Source of the DNA: Candidatus Formimonas warabiya
GTDB lineage: Bacteria; Bacillota; Dehalobacteriia; Dehalobacteriales; Dehalobacteriaceae
Reading direction: 5' to 3'
DNA: 64,000 nucleotides
Assembly (NCBI RefSeq): GCF_002777255.1
Contig: NZ_CP017634.1
Span: 1,624,903 to 1,688,902 of the forward strand
In this document: piece by piece, positions 8,161 to 17,293 of the stretch
Layout of the letters: each line of letters opens with the position of its first letter
How positions within the stretch are numbered: position 1 is the first letter of the stretch
Notes under the pieces: generated by a model
What the model was told of the DNA's origin: nothing
The model's input: the letters and a program-made list of their open reading frames with translations, nothing else
The model's database searches: none
Program-made: the position numbers and the translations under genes

Positions 8161-8811
8161 TTAGTTTCTGGGTTGATCCCAGGCCCGGATCACCAGAGCC
8201 ATGCCGTCCTTGATCCGAATCGACGCCTCGGCTTCTACCATTTCATTGGAGACACCCCGGGAGGATCCTTGATCAAGGGTGGCATTGCGCAGCATATATT
8301 TGAGCCCTTTGGTAAAAATCCCCTTTACCTCAGCAGACAGGGGAATCAGGGAAACAAGATCGCCCGGAGAGCCGGAAAACTTCACTTCTTCTCTCAAAAG
8401 CATAATTTCATTTTGCTCATTGACCGCCTTCGCCTGAATATGGCCGGGGATTCGGGCCAGCAGGAATAAGTTGGCCATACTATGATCATATCTGGTTCCC
8501 AATACCCCTAAGAGAAGGATCTCGTCCGGGTTTCTCGCCAGACAGCATTTCAAAGCCAACTCCGTATCGGTCATATCCTTCTCTTCCGGATGCTCTTCAA
8601 AATGACAGCCGGTATCAGAGAGGGCACACTTCGCTTCCGGGGAAAGAGAATCAAAATCGCCTAAAACGACCTGGGGGATGATCCCCATCGCCAGGGCATG
8701 CCGGGTTCCCCCATCGGCACAGATAATAAAATCATTTTCCTGAAGCAGTGATTTATGCCAATGGTAATCGTTCATGTCGCCGTTGGCAATGATAATGCAC
8801 CTGCTGGTCAT
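8161..8811 (-). CDS. thiN: Thiamine pyrophosphokinase
   Basis: ThiN transfers pyrophosphate from ATP to thiamine, giving TPP directly. The 216-residue product shows the family motifs IICADGGTRHAL and VVLGDFDSL (nucleotide and metal site), EEKDMTDTELAL, and LLGVLGTRYDHSMANL. Length is normal. It lies 88 bases downstream of ribH on the same strand and may be the last gene of the riboflavin transcript. Confidence 0.93.
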   Translation of the reverse strand: MTSRCIIIANGDMNDYHWHKSLLQENDFIICADGGTRHALAMGIIPQVVLGDFDSLSPEAKCALSDTGCHFEEHPEEKDMTDTELALKCCLARNPDEILLLGVLGTRYDHSMANLFLLARIPGHIQAKAVNEQNEIMLLREEVKFSGSPGDLVSLIPLSAEVKGIFTKGLKYMLRNATLDQGSSRGVSNEMVEAEASIRIKDGMALVIRAWDQPRN

Positions 8812-8899
8812 AATTATTCCTCCAAGCCGTTAGTTTGGGGACACCGGAAAAATAATTCCCTTTGTCTTTTCCGGGGAACTGGATCCGGTGCCCGGCTCT

Positions 8900-9361
8900 T
8901 TAGATTTGTTTCAAAAGATTGGCCATCTCAATGGCCGCCAGGGCGGCATCCCATCCTTTGTTCCCCGCCTTGGTACCGGCCCGCTCAATGGCCTGCTCAA
9001 TGGAATCCGCGGTAATGACGCCGAAAATAACCGGCCTTTCTTGCTCCAACCCCACGTGAGCCACTCCCTTAGCCACCTCTGAAGCCACGTAGTCAAAATG
9101 GGGTGTGGCTCCTCTAATGACCGCCCCCAAACAAATTATAGCATCATAATTTTTATTTGCCATCTTTTTTGCCGCCAGAGGAATCTCAAACGCCCCGGGA
9201 ACCCAGACAATTTCAATGTCGGCCTGGGAAGCCCCATGCCGTTCCAGGGCGTCCAGGGCGCCTGACAGCAGTTTTCCCGTAATAAACTCATTAAACCGTC
9301 CCACGACGATGCCGAATTTTAATCCTTCCGCTACCAATTTGCCTTCAAAAACCTGTCCCAT
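8900..9361 (-). CDS. ribH: 6,7-dimethyl-8-ribityllumazine synthase
   Basis: RibH condenses 3,4-dihydroxy-2-butanone 4-phosphate with the ribityl-diaminopyrimidine to give lumazine. Motifs seen are [46 protein letters not shown] and [22 protein letters not shown] (residues split around KA). About 153 residues. ATG at 9361 is preferred because AAAGGA lies nine bases upstream; an ATG nine bases earlier abuts the Shine-Dalgarno site. Last gene of the rib operon. A small hairpin at about 9397-9414 lies between ribBA and this gene. Confidence 0.95.
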   Translation of the reverse strand: MGQVFEGKLVAEGLKFGIVVGRFNEFITGKLLSGALDALERHGASQADIEIVWVPGAFEIPLAAKKMANKNYDAIICLGAVIRGATPHFDYVASEVAKGVAHVGLEQERPVIFGVITADSIEQAIERAGTKAGNKGWDAALAAIEMANLLKQI

Positions 9362-9443
9362 TCCTATCATTCCTTTCCCAAAAATAAAATTTTATGAAAA
9401 AGCCTAAAGGCTTTTCGGGATCCGGGTACCGGTTACCTTTTTT

Positions 9444-10640
9444 TCAGATATGGAGCATGTGTCCTAATTTATCTTTTTTGGTGGAAAGATAAAACTCATT
9501 ATTTTGGTTTGGGCACACTTCAATGGGCACCCGCTCCACGACTTGCAGCCCGTATCCTTCCAACCCCTTGATCTTGCGGGGATTATTGGTTAACAGCCTG
9601 ATTTTTTTCACGCCCAGGTCGGAAAGAATTTGAGCACCGATGCCGTAATTCCTCAGGTCTGCCGGAAAACCCAGGGCCTCATTTGCTTCCACCGTATCTT
9701 TCCCTTCATCCTGGAGCATATATGCTTTCAGTTTGTTCAAAAGGCCGATCCCCCGTCCTTCCTGTCTCATATAAAGCAGGATCCCCTCCCCGGCTTCCTC
9801 AATCATGTGCAGGGCGGTGGCCAATTGATCGCCGCAGTCGCAACGGATCGATCCGAACACATCTCCGGTGAGGCATTCGGAATGAACACGCACCAAAACC
9901 GGCCGGTCCGGGGAAATTTCCCCTTTGACCAGGGCCACGTGGGTATCGCTGTCCACCTCATTTTCATAAGCGACAGCGGTAAAATCGCCGTATTTGGTAG
10001 GAAGCTTGGTCATGACGGCCCGGTGCACCAATTTTTCCGTTTTTCTCCGGTAGTGAATCAAGTCGGCAATGGAGATAATTTTTAAATCATGCTTCGCGCA
10101 AAACTGTCTCAGCTCGGGCAGCCGGGCCATGGTGCCGTCTTCATTCATAATTTCACAGATCACGCCCGCCGGATAGAGGCCGGCCAACCGGGCCAGGTCA
10201 ACCGCCGCTTCCGTATGGCCGGTTCTCTTCAGTACGCCTCCTTCCTTGGCCCGCAAGGGGAAAATGTGGCCGGGCTTTTTTAAATCCTCCGGTTTTACGG
10301 CACGATCAATGAGGGCTTGCACCGTGGCCGCCCTTTCAAAAGCCGATATTCCCGTGGTGGCATCCGGCCCGTCTACCGACACGGTAAACGCGGTTTCATG
10401 GTTATCGCTGTTGTGTTCCACCATCGGTGTCAGCCTGAGCTGGTCGCTTCTTTGCGCGGTTAAGGGCATACAGACCAAGCCCCGGGCAAAGGTGACCATA
10501 AAGTTGATCGCCTCCGGGGTGGCCATTTCTGCCGCCATCACCAGATCCCCTTCATTTTCCCTGTCTTCATCATCCACCACAACTACCATTTTACCTTCCT
10601 GAATTTCCGCAATGGCTTCCTCAATCCGATTTAAATCCAT
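9444..10640 (-). CDS. ribBA: Bifunctional DHBP synthase / GTP cyclohydrolase II
   Basis: A two-domain riboflavin enzyme of 398 residues. Residues 1-200 are 3,4-dihydroxy-2-butanone 4-phosphate synthase ([35 protein letters not shown]). Residues about 205-398 are GTP cyclohydrolase II, with the zinc cluster in [20 protein letters not shown] and [18 protein letters not shown]. All key Cys and His residues of both domains appear present. It follows ribE with a 19-base gap. Confidence 0.97.
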   Translation of the reverse strand: MDLNRIEEAIAEIQEGKMVVVVDDEDRENEGDLVMAAEMATPEAINFMVTFARGLVCMPLTAQRSDQLRLTPMVEHNSDNHETAFTVSVDGPDATTGISAFERAATVQALIDRAVKPEDLKKPGHIFPLRAKEGGVLKRTGHTEAAVDLARLAGLYPAGVICEIMNEDGTMARLPELRQFCAKHDLKIISIADLIHYRRKTEKLVHRAVMTKLPTKYGDFTAVAYENEVDSDTHVALVKGEISPDRPVLVRVHSECLTGDVFGSIRCDCGDQLATALHMIEEAGEGILLYMRQEGRGIGLLNKLKAYMLQDEGKDTVEANEALGFPADLRNYGIGAQILSDLGVKKIRLLTNNPRKIKGLEGYGLQVVERVPIEVCPNQNNEFYLSTKKDKLGHMLHI

Positions 10641-10659
10641 TTCTCATTCTCCTTTCCCT

Positions 10660-11316
10660 TCACGCAAAACCATGTTCTGCCAAAAAATCCAGAGAAACCC
10701 GGGACGGGGGCTTTTCAGATCCCTGGTCCTGCCATCCCATGAAACGTTCGATATATTTGCCGATCAGATCCCCTTCCAGATTGACTGTGTCGCCTTTTTT
10801 CTTATAGCCTAAGGTGGTCACCTTCGCCGTATGCGGGATTAAGGAGACGGTGAAGCTGTCTTTTTTTACTTCCACCACGGTCAGGCTGATGCCGTCCACG
10901 GCAACGGATCCCTTAGGGATGACATATTTCAGGAGGGCCGGTCCGGTTTGAATTTCCGTGACCACGGCAATATCCACCACCTGCTGGTTGATAATCACAC
11001 CCACACCGTCAATATGCCCGCTCACCAAATGGCCGCCCAAACGGTCTCCCAAGCGCAGAGCCCGCTCCAGGTTGACCTTGTCTCCCGTCTTTAATGCGCC
11101 CAGGCTGCTTTTTAACAGGGTTTCCCGCATCACATCTGCCTGAAAACTGCTTTTCCCATAATCAACCACCGTCAAACAAACTCCGTTTACGGCGATACTG
11201 TCGCCGATATTGAGCTGCTCCAAAACTATGCGTGCGGCTACGGTTATCCTGGCGGAATTCTCTCCTCCGGCCAGCGCAGACACCGTGCCCAGTTCCTCTA
11301 TTAATCCGGTAAACAT
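10660..11316 (-). CDS. ribE: Riboflavin synthase alpha subunit
   Basis: Riboflavin synthase dismutates two lumazines into riboflavin. The protein starts MFTGLIEELGTV and shows the internal duplication of the family: ARIVLEQLNIGDSIAVNGVCLTV in the first half and VIPKGSVAVDGISLTVVE in the second. The LVSGHIDGVG motif is also present. A longer reading frame begins at 11391, but the ATG at 11316 has AAGGAG eight bases upstream and matches the usual family start. 218 residues. Confidence 0.95.
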   Translation of the reverse strand: MFTGLIEELGTVSALAGGENSARITVAARIVLEQLNIGDSIAVNGVCLTVVDYGKSSFQADVMRETLLKSSLGALKTGDKVNLERALRLGDRLGGHLVSGHIDGVGVIINQQVVDIAVVTEIQTGPALLKYVIPKGSVAVDGISLTVVEVKKDSFTVSLIPHTAKVTTLGYKKKGDTVNLEGDLIGKYIERFMGWQDQGSEKPPSRVSLDFLAEHGFA

Positions 11317-11356
11317 TTCTTTCACTCCTTGTCCCAGGTTCTTCCTCAGGCTTTCC

Positions 11357-12454
11357 CTAAGTGATCCGGTTAAATTTAGGATACCCCACAAAGAGAAAAT
11401 CCTGTCCCACTTTTTCCAAAGACAGATCCTCTAAAAAAACTGCGTCTTTCATGCCTGAAATGCCGCAACCGCCGATCAGGCCGGGCGCCAGATGGCTGCC
11501 GATCAGTTTCGGGGCCACAAAAATATAAAATTTATCCGCCAATTGCCGGTCAAAGAAAGCGCCCGTTATTTCTGCCCCACCCTCTATCAGAACACCGGTA
11601 ATCCCTTTTTCATAAAGAATCTGAATCACTGCATCCAGGTCTACTTTTCCCCCCGGGCCGGGACATGGGATCACGTCCACTCCCTTTTCCCTTAAAGATT
11701 CCGCTTGGGGCGAATTTCCTTGCGCCGTGAAAACCCAGGTGGGACCGGTTTTGGTATCCAGCACACGGGCGTCTAAGGGAACCCTTAAGGAGGAATCGAT
11801 CACTACCCGGAGCGGGTTTTTTAACCCCGGTATTCTTGTGGTCAGCTGCGGATTATCTGCCAGAACCGTGCCGATGCCCACCAAAATCGCATCATATCTG
11901 TGCCTCAGTTTGTGGGCCAGTTCCCGGGCCTCCTTTCCCGTAATCCATTGGGAACTGCCGGTGCGGGAAGCGGTTTTTCCGTCCAAAGTGACCGCCGACT
12001 TTAAGGCAAGAAAGGGGCGATGCAGGGTAACATGCTTCACAAACACCTCATTTAAGACCTGGGCTTCCCGTTCCAATACTCCTGTAACCACTTCAATTCC
12101 CGCCTCCCGCAGCTGTCTGATTCCTCCTCCGGCTACTTTAGGATTGGGATCTTCCATGGCCACAACCACTTTGGCAACTCCCGCCCGGATCAGAGCCTCC
12201 GTACAGGGGGGCGTTCTGCCATAATGACAGCAGGGCTCCAAAGTCACGTAGACGGCAGCTCCTTTGGCCTGATCCCGGGCCATGGCCAAGGCATGCACTT
12301 CTGCATGGGGAGTGCCCGCTTTTTGATGAAATCCTTCCCCCACAATCTGGCCGTCTTTCACAATCACCGCTCCCACCATGGGATTGGGTGCCGTCCATCC
12401 TTCCCCCTTTCGGGCCAGGCCTAAAGCTCGCTCCATCCATTTTTCATCAGTCAA
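11357..12454 (-). CDS. ribD: Bifunctional diaminohydroxyphosphoribosylaminopyrimidine deaminase / reductase
   Basis: RibD performs the second and third steps of riboflavin synthesis. The N-terminal deaminase domain carries the zinc site HAEVHALA and VTLEPCCHYGRTPPC. The C-terminal reductase domain (from about residue 145) has LKSAVTLDGKTA and ITGVLIEGGAEITGAF. About 365 residues. The start is taken as TTG at 12454, which has AAAGGTGG at the right distance; in-frame GTG codons just upstream overlap that Shine-Dalgarno site. First gene of the operon, behind an FMN riboswitch. Confidence 0.95.
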   Translation of the reverse strand: MTDEKWMERALGLARKGEGWTAPNPMVGAVIVKDGQIVGEGFHQKAGTPHAEVHALAMARDQAKGAAVYVTLEPCCHYGRTPPCTEALIRAGVAKVVVAMEDPNPKVAGGGIRQLREAGIEVVTGVLEREAQVLNEVFVKHVTLHRPFLALKSAVTLDGKTASRTGSSQWITGKEARELAHKLRHRYDAILVGIGTVLADNPQLTTRIPGLKNPLRVVIDSSLRVPLDARVLDTKTGPTWVFTAQGNSPQAESLREKGVDVIPCPGPGGKVDLDAVIQILYEKGITGVLIEGGAEITGAFFDRQLADKFYIFVAPKLIGSHLAPGLIGGCGISGMKDAVFLEDLSLEKVGQDFLFVGYPKFNRIT

Positions 12455-12506
12455 TTTCTTCACCACCTTTGGTTATTGGTGTCCGGCTTCAGGGATCGGA
12501 AAAAAT

Positions 12507-12534
12507 AAAAATCCCCGGAGCATCTCCGGGGATT
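12507..12534 (-). terminator. Terminator in the ribD leader (riboswitch expression platform)
   Basis: Stem AATCCCCGGAG/CTCCGGGGATT with loop CAT, followed on the minus strand by a T-rich run. It lies between the FMN aptamer and ribD, so it can stop transcription when FMN is bound. Confidence 0.85.
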
Positions 12535-12580
12535 GATTGATACAAGCAAATTTCCGTGCACCAAAAATGCACGAAAACAC

Positions 12581-12690
12581 ACCTTCTCCCATCCAGACTT
12601 TAACTGTCGACTCCGGAATTGCACCGGATCAGCCAATTGGCTCGCGGGTTATACCGCCGATACGGAATTTCACCGATCCCCGAAGGAACC
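12581..12690 (-). promoter_or_regulatory. FMN riboswitch (RFN element)
   Basis: Read on the minus strand the segment has the RFN conserved blocks in order: TTCGGGG, GGTGAAATTCC, GGCGGTA, CCCGCGAGCC, CCGGTGCAATTCCGG, GACAGT and AGTCTGGATGGGAGAAGG. It stands about 115 bases upstream of ribD with a terminator in between. FMN binding should reduce expression of ribD-ribE-ribBA-ribH. Confidence 0.95.
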
Positions 12691-12790
12691 TATATTTAGT
12701 TTTGTCTAATTATAACATGTTCATGCTCAATTTAACAATATTCTTCATGGAAAAAAGTGTTTTGGTTTCCGGTTGTCAGGGGGACACGGT

Positions 12791-12831
12791 TGTCAGGGGG
12801 ACAGGTCCCTTGACATTGTTCCTTGCCAATT
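12791..12831 (+). repeat. 41-bp direct repeat, copy 1
   Basis: Begins TGTCAGGGGGACAGGTCCCT and ends CCTTGCCAATT. It is identical over 41 bases to copy 2 at 15462-15502, in the same orientation. A partial extra unit (TGTCAGGGGGACACGG) lies just before it at 12775-12790. The core GGGACAGGTCCC is a palindrome. Confidence 0.9.
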
Positions 12832-12843
12832 TGGCATTTGCTC

Positions 12844-15321
12844 CTACCTGGTGATGCCAAAACCTGTTTCCTGTTCAAAGGAATAACCGAACAATACCCT
12901 ACCGTCTTCCGTTACGCCATACACTGCGGGACAACCCGCTTTTAATTCCAGTACCGTTTCCGCCTTCAGCGTAGATAAATCCACAATATTGATGGTATAG
13001 CGTCTTTCGGCAGGATCGGTATAGTTATCGTCCAACTGGGAAGTATAGGCGATATATTTATCATTGTAGACCATATTGGAGCTCGCATCTATAAGGGGTA
13101 ACTGCTCAGATGTCATGCTGATTTCTTGGGCCGGCAGGATTTCCCAAGGATCAAATTTTGCCATTGCTACGGTGTAGGCGCTATTTATATTTTTCTCTTC
13201 ATCATACACATATCCCCATTGGGGTATTTGATCGCTCACGCCCGCCCAATTCCAAATAAAAGGGTGGGTCGCCTCGATCACCCGGGGGGTGACAGGCTTA
13301 TCAAGGGTGACAATCATCATCCCACGGTCCCCCTCGTAGCCGCCGATCCTTACGGCAACTCCTTTATCCCCATTGATGAAATAAGGATCCATTAAAGGGT
13401 AGGATGCTATTCCAAAGTCATCTTTCGCCTTTCCTTCTGCCGGAATATTTTCCGCCAGCAGGGTACTTTTCCGGTTGGAAAGATTGTAAAGATACAGCCC
13501 TTCCCCTGCGGTATACACGATACTCTGCAAATCAGCACTCACGTCATAGCGGAAGGAATCATAATGCCAGCGTTTCTCATGGCCGGCTACCAACTCCCGG
13601 GGAATGGTTATTTTCTCAGACAGCGCTGTCAGGGCGTGGTCGGTATAACAAAAGCCGTCTAAAAATTTGACGATAACTTTGTCGTCGGTACGGCGTAAGC
13701 CAACAAAGCCGTCATCCCCCAATGACACAGGGAGTTTTTTCAGTATTTTCTCCTCGGCCAGATCATAGAGTGTTAAGGATACCGGCGGAAACTCAGCGTC
13801 GGACTTGCTTCCTTGCACCAAAAGATGATCACCCACATTCCCGGCGGAAATACCTCCCTCGGAGGAAAGCTGCTCAATCCCAAAATCCGCCAAATTAAGA
13901 GAGGTATAGTCACCCTTTAGTACCACATGCTTTTCTGCAGGATAAGTCCGCACCATACGGACAAAATATAATGTGCCCTCCGGCCCTTCCTGCAATGTAT
14001 AGGTATTGGTTAATTCAACCCTGCCGGTAGATTTTACCCGGCTCTCCATGGTAGCGGTAATGACCCCATGGGAATTTTTTGTCACTTTGCCCAGCCACAT
14101 GCCCCAGGCATTGCCTTCCTGGTAGCCGGCGGCCTGATCCAGTCTCCTTTTCAGGATGCTGATATTCCAACTATCCTGCTCCTCATGGTAGATTCCTCCG
14201 GGAAAGTCGGTTTCAGGATGAAAGCTCTCAATATCTACCATAAAATATTTCTTGATGTATTGGGATAAGGTCTTGTCATCGATCCTGGCATCTCCGTTCT
14301 CCAAAAGTTCATAGGCGCCATCTTTCACAATCTGGGGGATTACATAATCTACGGCAGTGAAAACGCTTAACCCGGTTCCATCGGTAAATGGTTCGTTGCC
14401 AATACTGGTAATGGCAAAATAAAGATAACCGTCCCACAACCGGGACAGGGCAGCCCCATCCGTAACGGTTTCCTCCGGTATTAAAGAAAAGCTTTTCACG
14501 ATCCGCTGGGCGTCCTTTTCCGCCACTTTGTCCGTTTCAAAATAAAGATGCACCGCCTTCCCCTTCTCCGCGCTTAAAAAGTAATAATGGGTGTAGCGGA
14601 CCACCGGATGATCCCCGGAAGAGGCCTGCTGGTCCGCAACCACCTGATAGGCAGGCAAGGCAAGATGATCAATGGACTCCGTGCTGATCACCTTGGCCTG
14701 ATTGCCGGTAAATTGCTCCGCACCACGGCTTGCCTCATAAGCCACTTCCTCTATCCCGCCCATATTGACGGCACCGTCAAAAAAGCTGATATATGTATTG
14801 TCATTCACTCTTGCCCATGACCAAGGGATAAACAAGGTATAAAAATCTCCACTAAATTCATCCGCCTCATAGCTTTCTGCCACCACAAGCTTCCCCTTTT
14901 CTTTGGTAAAGCTTAATTCCTCTTTTTTGATAAAGGTGGCAGGATTAGATGTTTTCGTAAGATAGGTAATAAAAGCGGACATCCCCTGCACGTCTATTTC
15001 ATAGCTTTCCACCCAGGGGCTGGAACCGCCGATCACCCAATTATTGGCATTCCCGCTAATTTCCTGCTGGTAGGCTTTAAATTCCTTCTGCAGGGCCGGG
15101 GTCATATCGTCATAACGCAACCGCCCGTCCCGTTGTTTCAATCCTTCCGCCCAACGGCCTGCTACGCGCAGAATTTCTTTCTCCTCTGCCGCTTGACTTT
15201 CTCTATTTTGCCAAGCTAGAAAAACCCCTATGGTGCAGGCAACCATTAATATCAGGGGAAAAACAATCCACCCTTTCCCTTTCTTACCCAGGTTCCGTAT
15301 CGGCCAAAGCCCCTGTTTCAT
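12844..15321 (-). CDS. Large membrane-anchored extracytoplasmic protein, function unknown
   Basis: An 825-residue protein with a basic N-terminus, one hydrophobic segment at about residues 17-37 (WIVFPLILMVACTIGVFLAW), and the rest predicted outside the cell. Residues 45-280 include an NTF2-like/DUF4829-type look (VAGRWAEGLKQRDGRLRYDD). The C-terminal half (from about 480) has repeated short strands such as VGLRRTDDKVIVKFLDG and NGDKGVAVRIGGYEGDRG, suggesting a beta-propeller. No catalytic motif is recognised. It interrupts the otherwise conserved rpe-thiN neighbourhood and is bracketed by identical 41-bp repeats. Confidence 0.8.
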   Translation of the reverse strand: MKQGLWPIRNLGKKGKGWIVFPLILMVACTIGVFLAWQNRESQAAEEKEILRVAGRWAEGLKQRDGRLRYDDMTPALQKEFKAYQQEISGNANNWVIGGSSPWVESYEIDVQGMSAFITYLTKTSNPATFIKKEELSFTKEKGKLVVAESYEADEFSGDFYTLFIPWSWARVNDNTYISFFDGAVNMGGIEEVAYEASRGAEQFTGNQAKVISTESIDHLALPAYQVVADQQASSGDHPVVRYTHYYFLSAEKGKAVHLYFETDKVAEKDAQRIVKSFSLIPEETVTDGAALSRLWDGYLYFAITSIGNEPFTDGTGLSVFTAVDYVIPQIVKDGAYELLENGDARIDDKTLSQYIKKYFMVDIESFHPETDFPGGIYHEEQDSWNISILKRRLDQAAGYQEGNAWGMWLGKVTKNSHGVITATMESRVKSTGRVELTNTYTLQEGPEGTLYFVRMVRTYPAEKHVVLKGDYTSLNLADFGIEQLSSEGGISAGNVGDHLLVQGSKSDAEFPPVSLTLYDLAEEKILKKLPVSLGDDGFVGLRRTDDKVIVKFLDGFCYTDHALTALSEKITIPRELVAGHEKRWHYDSFRYDVSADLQSIVYTAGEGLYLYNLSNRKSTLLAENIPAEGKAKDDFGIASYPLMDPYFINGDKGVAVRIGGYEGDRGMMIVTLDKPVTPRVIEATHPFIWNWAGVSDQIPQWGYVYDEEKNINSAYTVAMAKFDPWEILPAQEISMTSEQLPLIDASSNMVYNDKYIAYTSQLDDNYTDPAERRYTINIVDLSTLKAETVLELKAGCPAVYGVTEDGRVLFGYSFEQETGFGITR

Positions 15322-15461
15322 GTTTATCTACCCCCGTAAAAATTCCTTTATGCCTGATCCCTTCCAGGAGACGACGGGCTGACGGTAATCATGACTCTCC
15401 TCCTGTTTTATCAGCTAAAAGATAGACTAAAAATCGTTCAAATTTGTTCCAGAATATCAAA

Positions 15462-15502
15462 TGTCAGGGGGACAGGTCCCTTGACATTGTTCCTTGCCAA
15501 TT
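15462..15502 (+). repeat. 41-bp direct repeat, copy 2
   Basis: Identical to 12791-12831. It lies upstream of the 825-residue gene, so the two copies bracket that gene and about 2.6 kb of DNA. Confidence 0.9.
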
Positions 15503-15535
15503 GGGGATTTTTTCAAAGTGTCCCATAACATAAAA

Positions 15536-15564
15536 GGAGGGAACTCGTTCTCCCAGTTCCCTCC
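15536..15564 (-). terminator. Terminator at the end of the priA-rpe run
   Basis: Perfect 10-bp stem GGAGGGAACT/AGTTCCCTCC followed on the minus strand by TTTTA, about 100 bases beyond the rpe stop. The 15322-15663 gap otherwise holds only the 41-bp repeat and presumably the promoter of the 825-residue gene. Confidence 0.75.
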
Positions 15565-15663
15565 GCATCAATCATACCCATCTAAAAGCCTCTGCCTTTT
15601 CTTTACATTCATTCTATTTTAATTTTTCGAAAGCAGTAACATCACGAATGGTTTTTTACTTCC

Positions 15664-16407
15664 CTATATCCCTGGCGCATCCCCGCCGGCCTCCATGGTC
15701 CCGCTTTTTTCTCTCCCCGCTTTCAATTCTTCCTGCCACATCTCCACAAAAGTCTTCTCGGCAATCCCTTTTAAATCAGTCGCAGCCTTTTTGATGTCGG
15801 TTTGGCCGAAAACAGCGGAACCGGCTACGAGGATATTGGCTCCTGCCTTTACCACGTCGGCAATATTGTCTACGCTAATTCCCCCATCCACTTCAATATC
15901 GATATCCAAGGCCTGCTCTTTGACCATCCTTCTCAGCCGGGCAATTTTAGGCAAAACAGAAGGGATGAACTGTTGTCCCCCGAATCCCGGATTGACACTC
16001 ATGAGCAGCACCATGTCCAGGTCGGGAAGTATTTCTTCAATCATAGATAAAGGGGTCGCCGGGTTTAAAGATACCGCCGCTTTAACCCCCAGTTCTTTAA
16101 TGTTTTGTATCGTCCGGTGCAGGTGGGGGCAGGTTTCCTGGTGCACACAGATGAGATCGGCACCGGCCACGACAAATTCTTCGGCAAATTGATCAGGATG
16201 ATCAATCATCAGGTGGACGTCAAAAAATAGATTGGAATGAGGCCGGATATTTTTCACCAGACCGGGTCCGAAAGTAATGTTCGGCACAAAATGGCCGTCC
16301 ATTACATCTAAGTGGATATAATCCGCCCCAGCCTCTTCCACTAGCTTAACCTGTTCGGCCAAACAGCTGAAGTCTGCCGACAGAATGGACGGTGCCAATT
16401 TGATCAT
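15664..16407 (-). CDS. rpe: Ribulose-phosphate 3-epimerase
   Basis: Interconverts ribulose 5-phosphate and xylulose 5-phosphate in the pentose phosphate pathway. The TIM-barrel motifs are intact: KLAPSILSADFSCL, YIHLDVMDGHFVPNITFGP, FDVHLMID, VLLMSVNPGFGGQQF and IEVDGGI. The 247 residues include a roughly 25-residue C-terminal tail beyond the usual family length. The stop is TAG. The start lies one base from the rsgA stop, so the two are translationally linked. Confidence 0.97.
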   Translation of the reverse strand: MIKLAPSILSADFSCLAEQVKLVEEAGADYIHLDVMDGHFVPNITFGPGLVKNIRPHSNLFFDVHLMIDHPDQFAEEFVVAGADLICVHQETCPHLHRTIQNIKELGVKAAVSLNPATPLSMIEEILPDLDMVLLMSVNPGFGGQQFIPSVLPKIARLRRMVKEQALDIDIEVDGGISVDNIADVVKAGANILVAGSAVFGQTDIKKAATDLKGIAEKTFVEMWQEELKAGREKSGTMEAGGDAPGI

Positions 16408-16408
16408 G

Positions 16409-17284
16409 CTAGTATCTCCTCTCGTTTTCGATAACCTCCTGTAAAAAAAGCAGGTATCTTTGATACCTTCCCGGGTCGATTTCCCCCGCAGAGACAGCTT
16501 CCTTCACCGCGCAGTCCGGCTCCTGGTGATGAAGACAGGAATGAAAACGGCAAACTCCTGCATGCGCACGGATTTCCGGGAAAAAGGAATCCAAGTCTTC
16601 CCGGAGCATAGGAGGCATATCCAGAACCGAAAAACCCGGGGTATCGGCAACCAAGCCGCCCAAATCCAGTTCCAACAGCTCTACATGCCTGGTGGTATGC
16701 TTTCCCCGGCCGATTTTGCTGCTCACATGGCCTGTTTTCAGGCTCAATCCCTGTTGCACGGCATTTAACAAGCTGGATTTTCCCGCACCGGAGGGGCCGG
16801 TGAAAACGGAAATCTTATCCTTTAAAAGCAAACGAATCTCATCGATGCCTTCACCTGTCTTGGTGCTGCATTTTATTACAGGGTAGCCGGCTTTTTGGTA
16901 AATCCGCACCAGTTGATCCGACCGGCCTTCTTCCACTAAATCAACCTTATTAAAAAATATGAGGGGCAGTAAATGATGATGACGGACCATGATTAAAATG
17001 CGGTCCAATAAAAGGAAGTCCGGGTCGGGATTTTTCAGGGCAAAGGTAACCCCTACCTGTTCCACATTGGCCACAGGAGGCCGGCGCAATTCGCTGGTCC
17101 GGGGCAGAACCTGTTCAATTACCCCTTTGCCCTCGTCTAATAAACTGATGCTAACCCGGTCTCCGGGGAGAAAATTCTGTTTTAACCTGCGGAATTTCCC
17201 CCGTAAAGAACACTCCCGGATCTTTTCCCCCACTTTTACGTAGTAAAAGCCCCCATAGCCTTTAATCAAAATACCTTCTTCCAT
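16409..17284 (-). CDS. rsgA: Ribosome small-subunit GTPase RsgA
   Basis: Circularly permuted GTPase that helps late 30S assembly. The OB-fold N-terminus is followed by G4 FFNKVDLV, then G1 GPSGAGKSSLL and G3 DTPGFSV, the permuted order typical of the family. The C-terminal zinc finger CRFHSCLHHQEPDC is present. 291 residues, normal length. The stop is TAG. It sits between prkC and rpe as in Bacillus. Confidence 0.96.
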   Translation of the reverse strand: MEEGILIKGYGGFYYVKVGEKIRECSLRGKFRRLKQNFLPGDRVSISLLDEGKGVIEQVLPRTSELRRPPVANVEQVGVTFALKNPDPDFLLLDRILIMVRHHHLLPLIFFNKVDLVEEGRSDQLVRIYQKAGYPVIKCSTKTGEGIDEIRLLLKDKISVFTGPSGAGKSSLLNAVQQGLSLKTGHVSSKIGRGKHTTRHVELLELDLGGLVADTPGFSVLDMPPMLREDLDSFFPEIRAHAGVCRFHSCLHHQEPDCAVKEAVSAGEIDPGRYQRYLLFLQEVIENERRY

Positions 17285-17293
17285 CCGGTCCTC

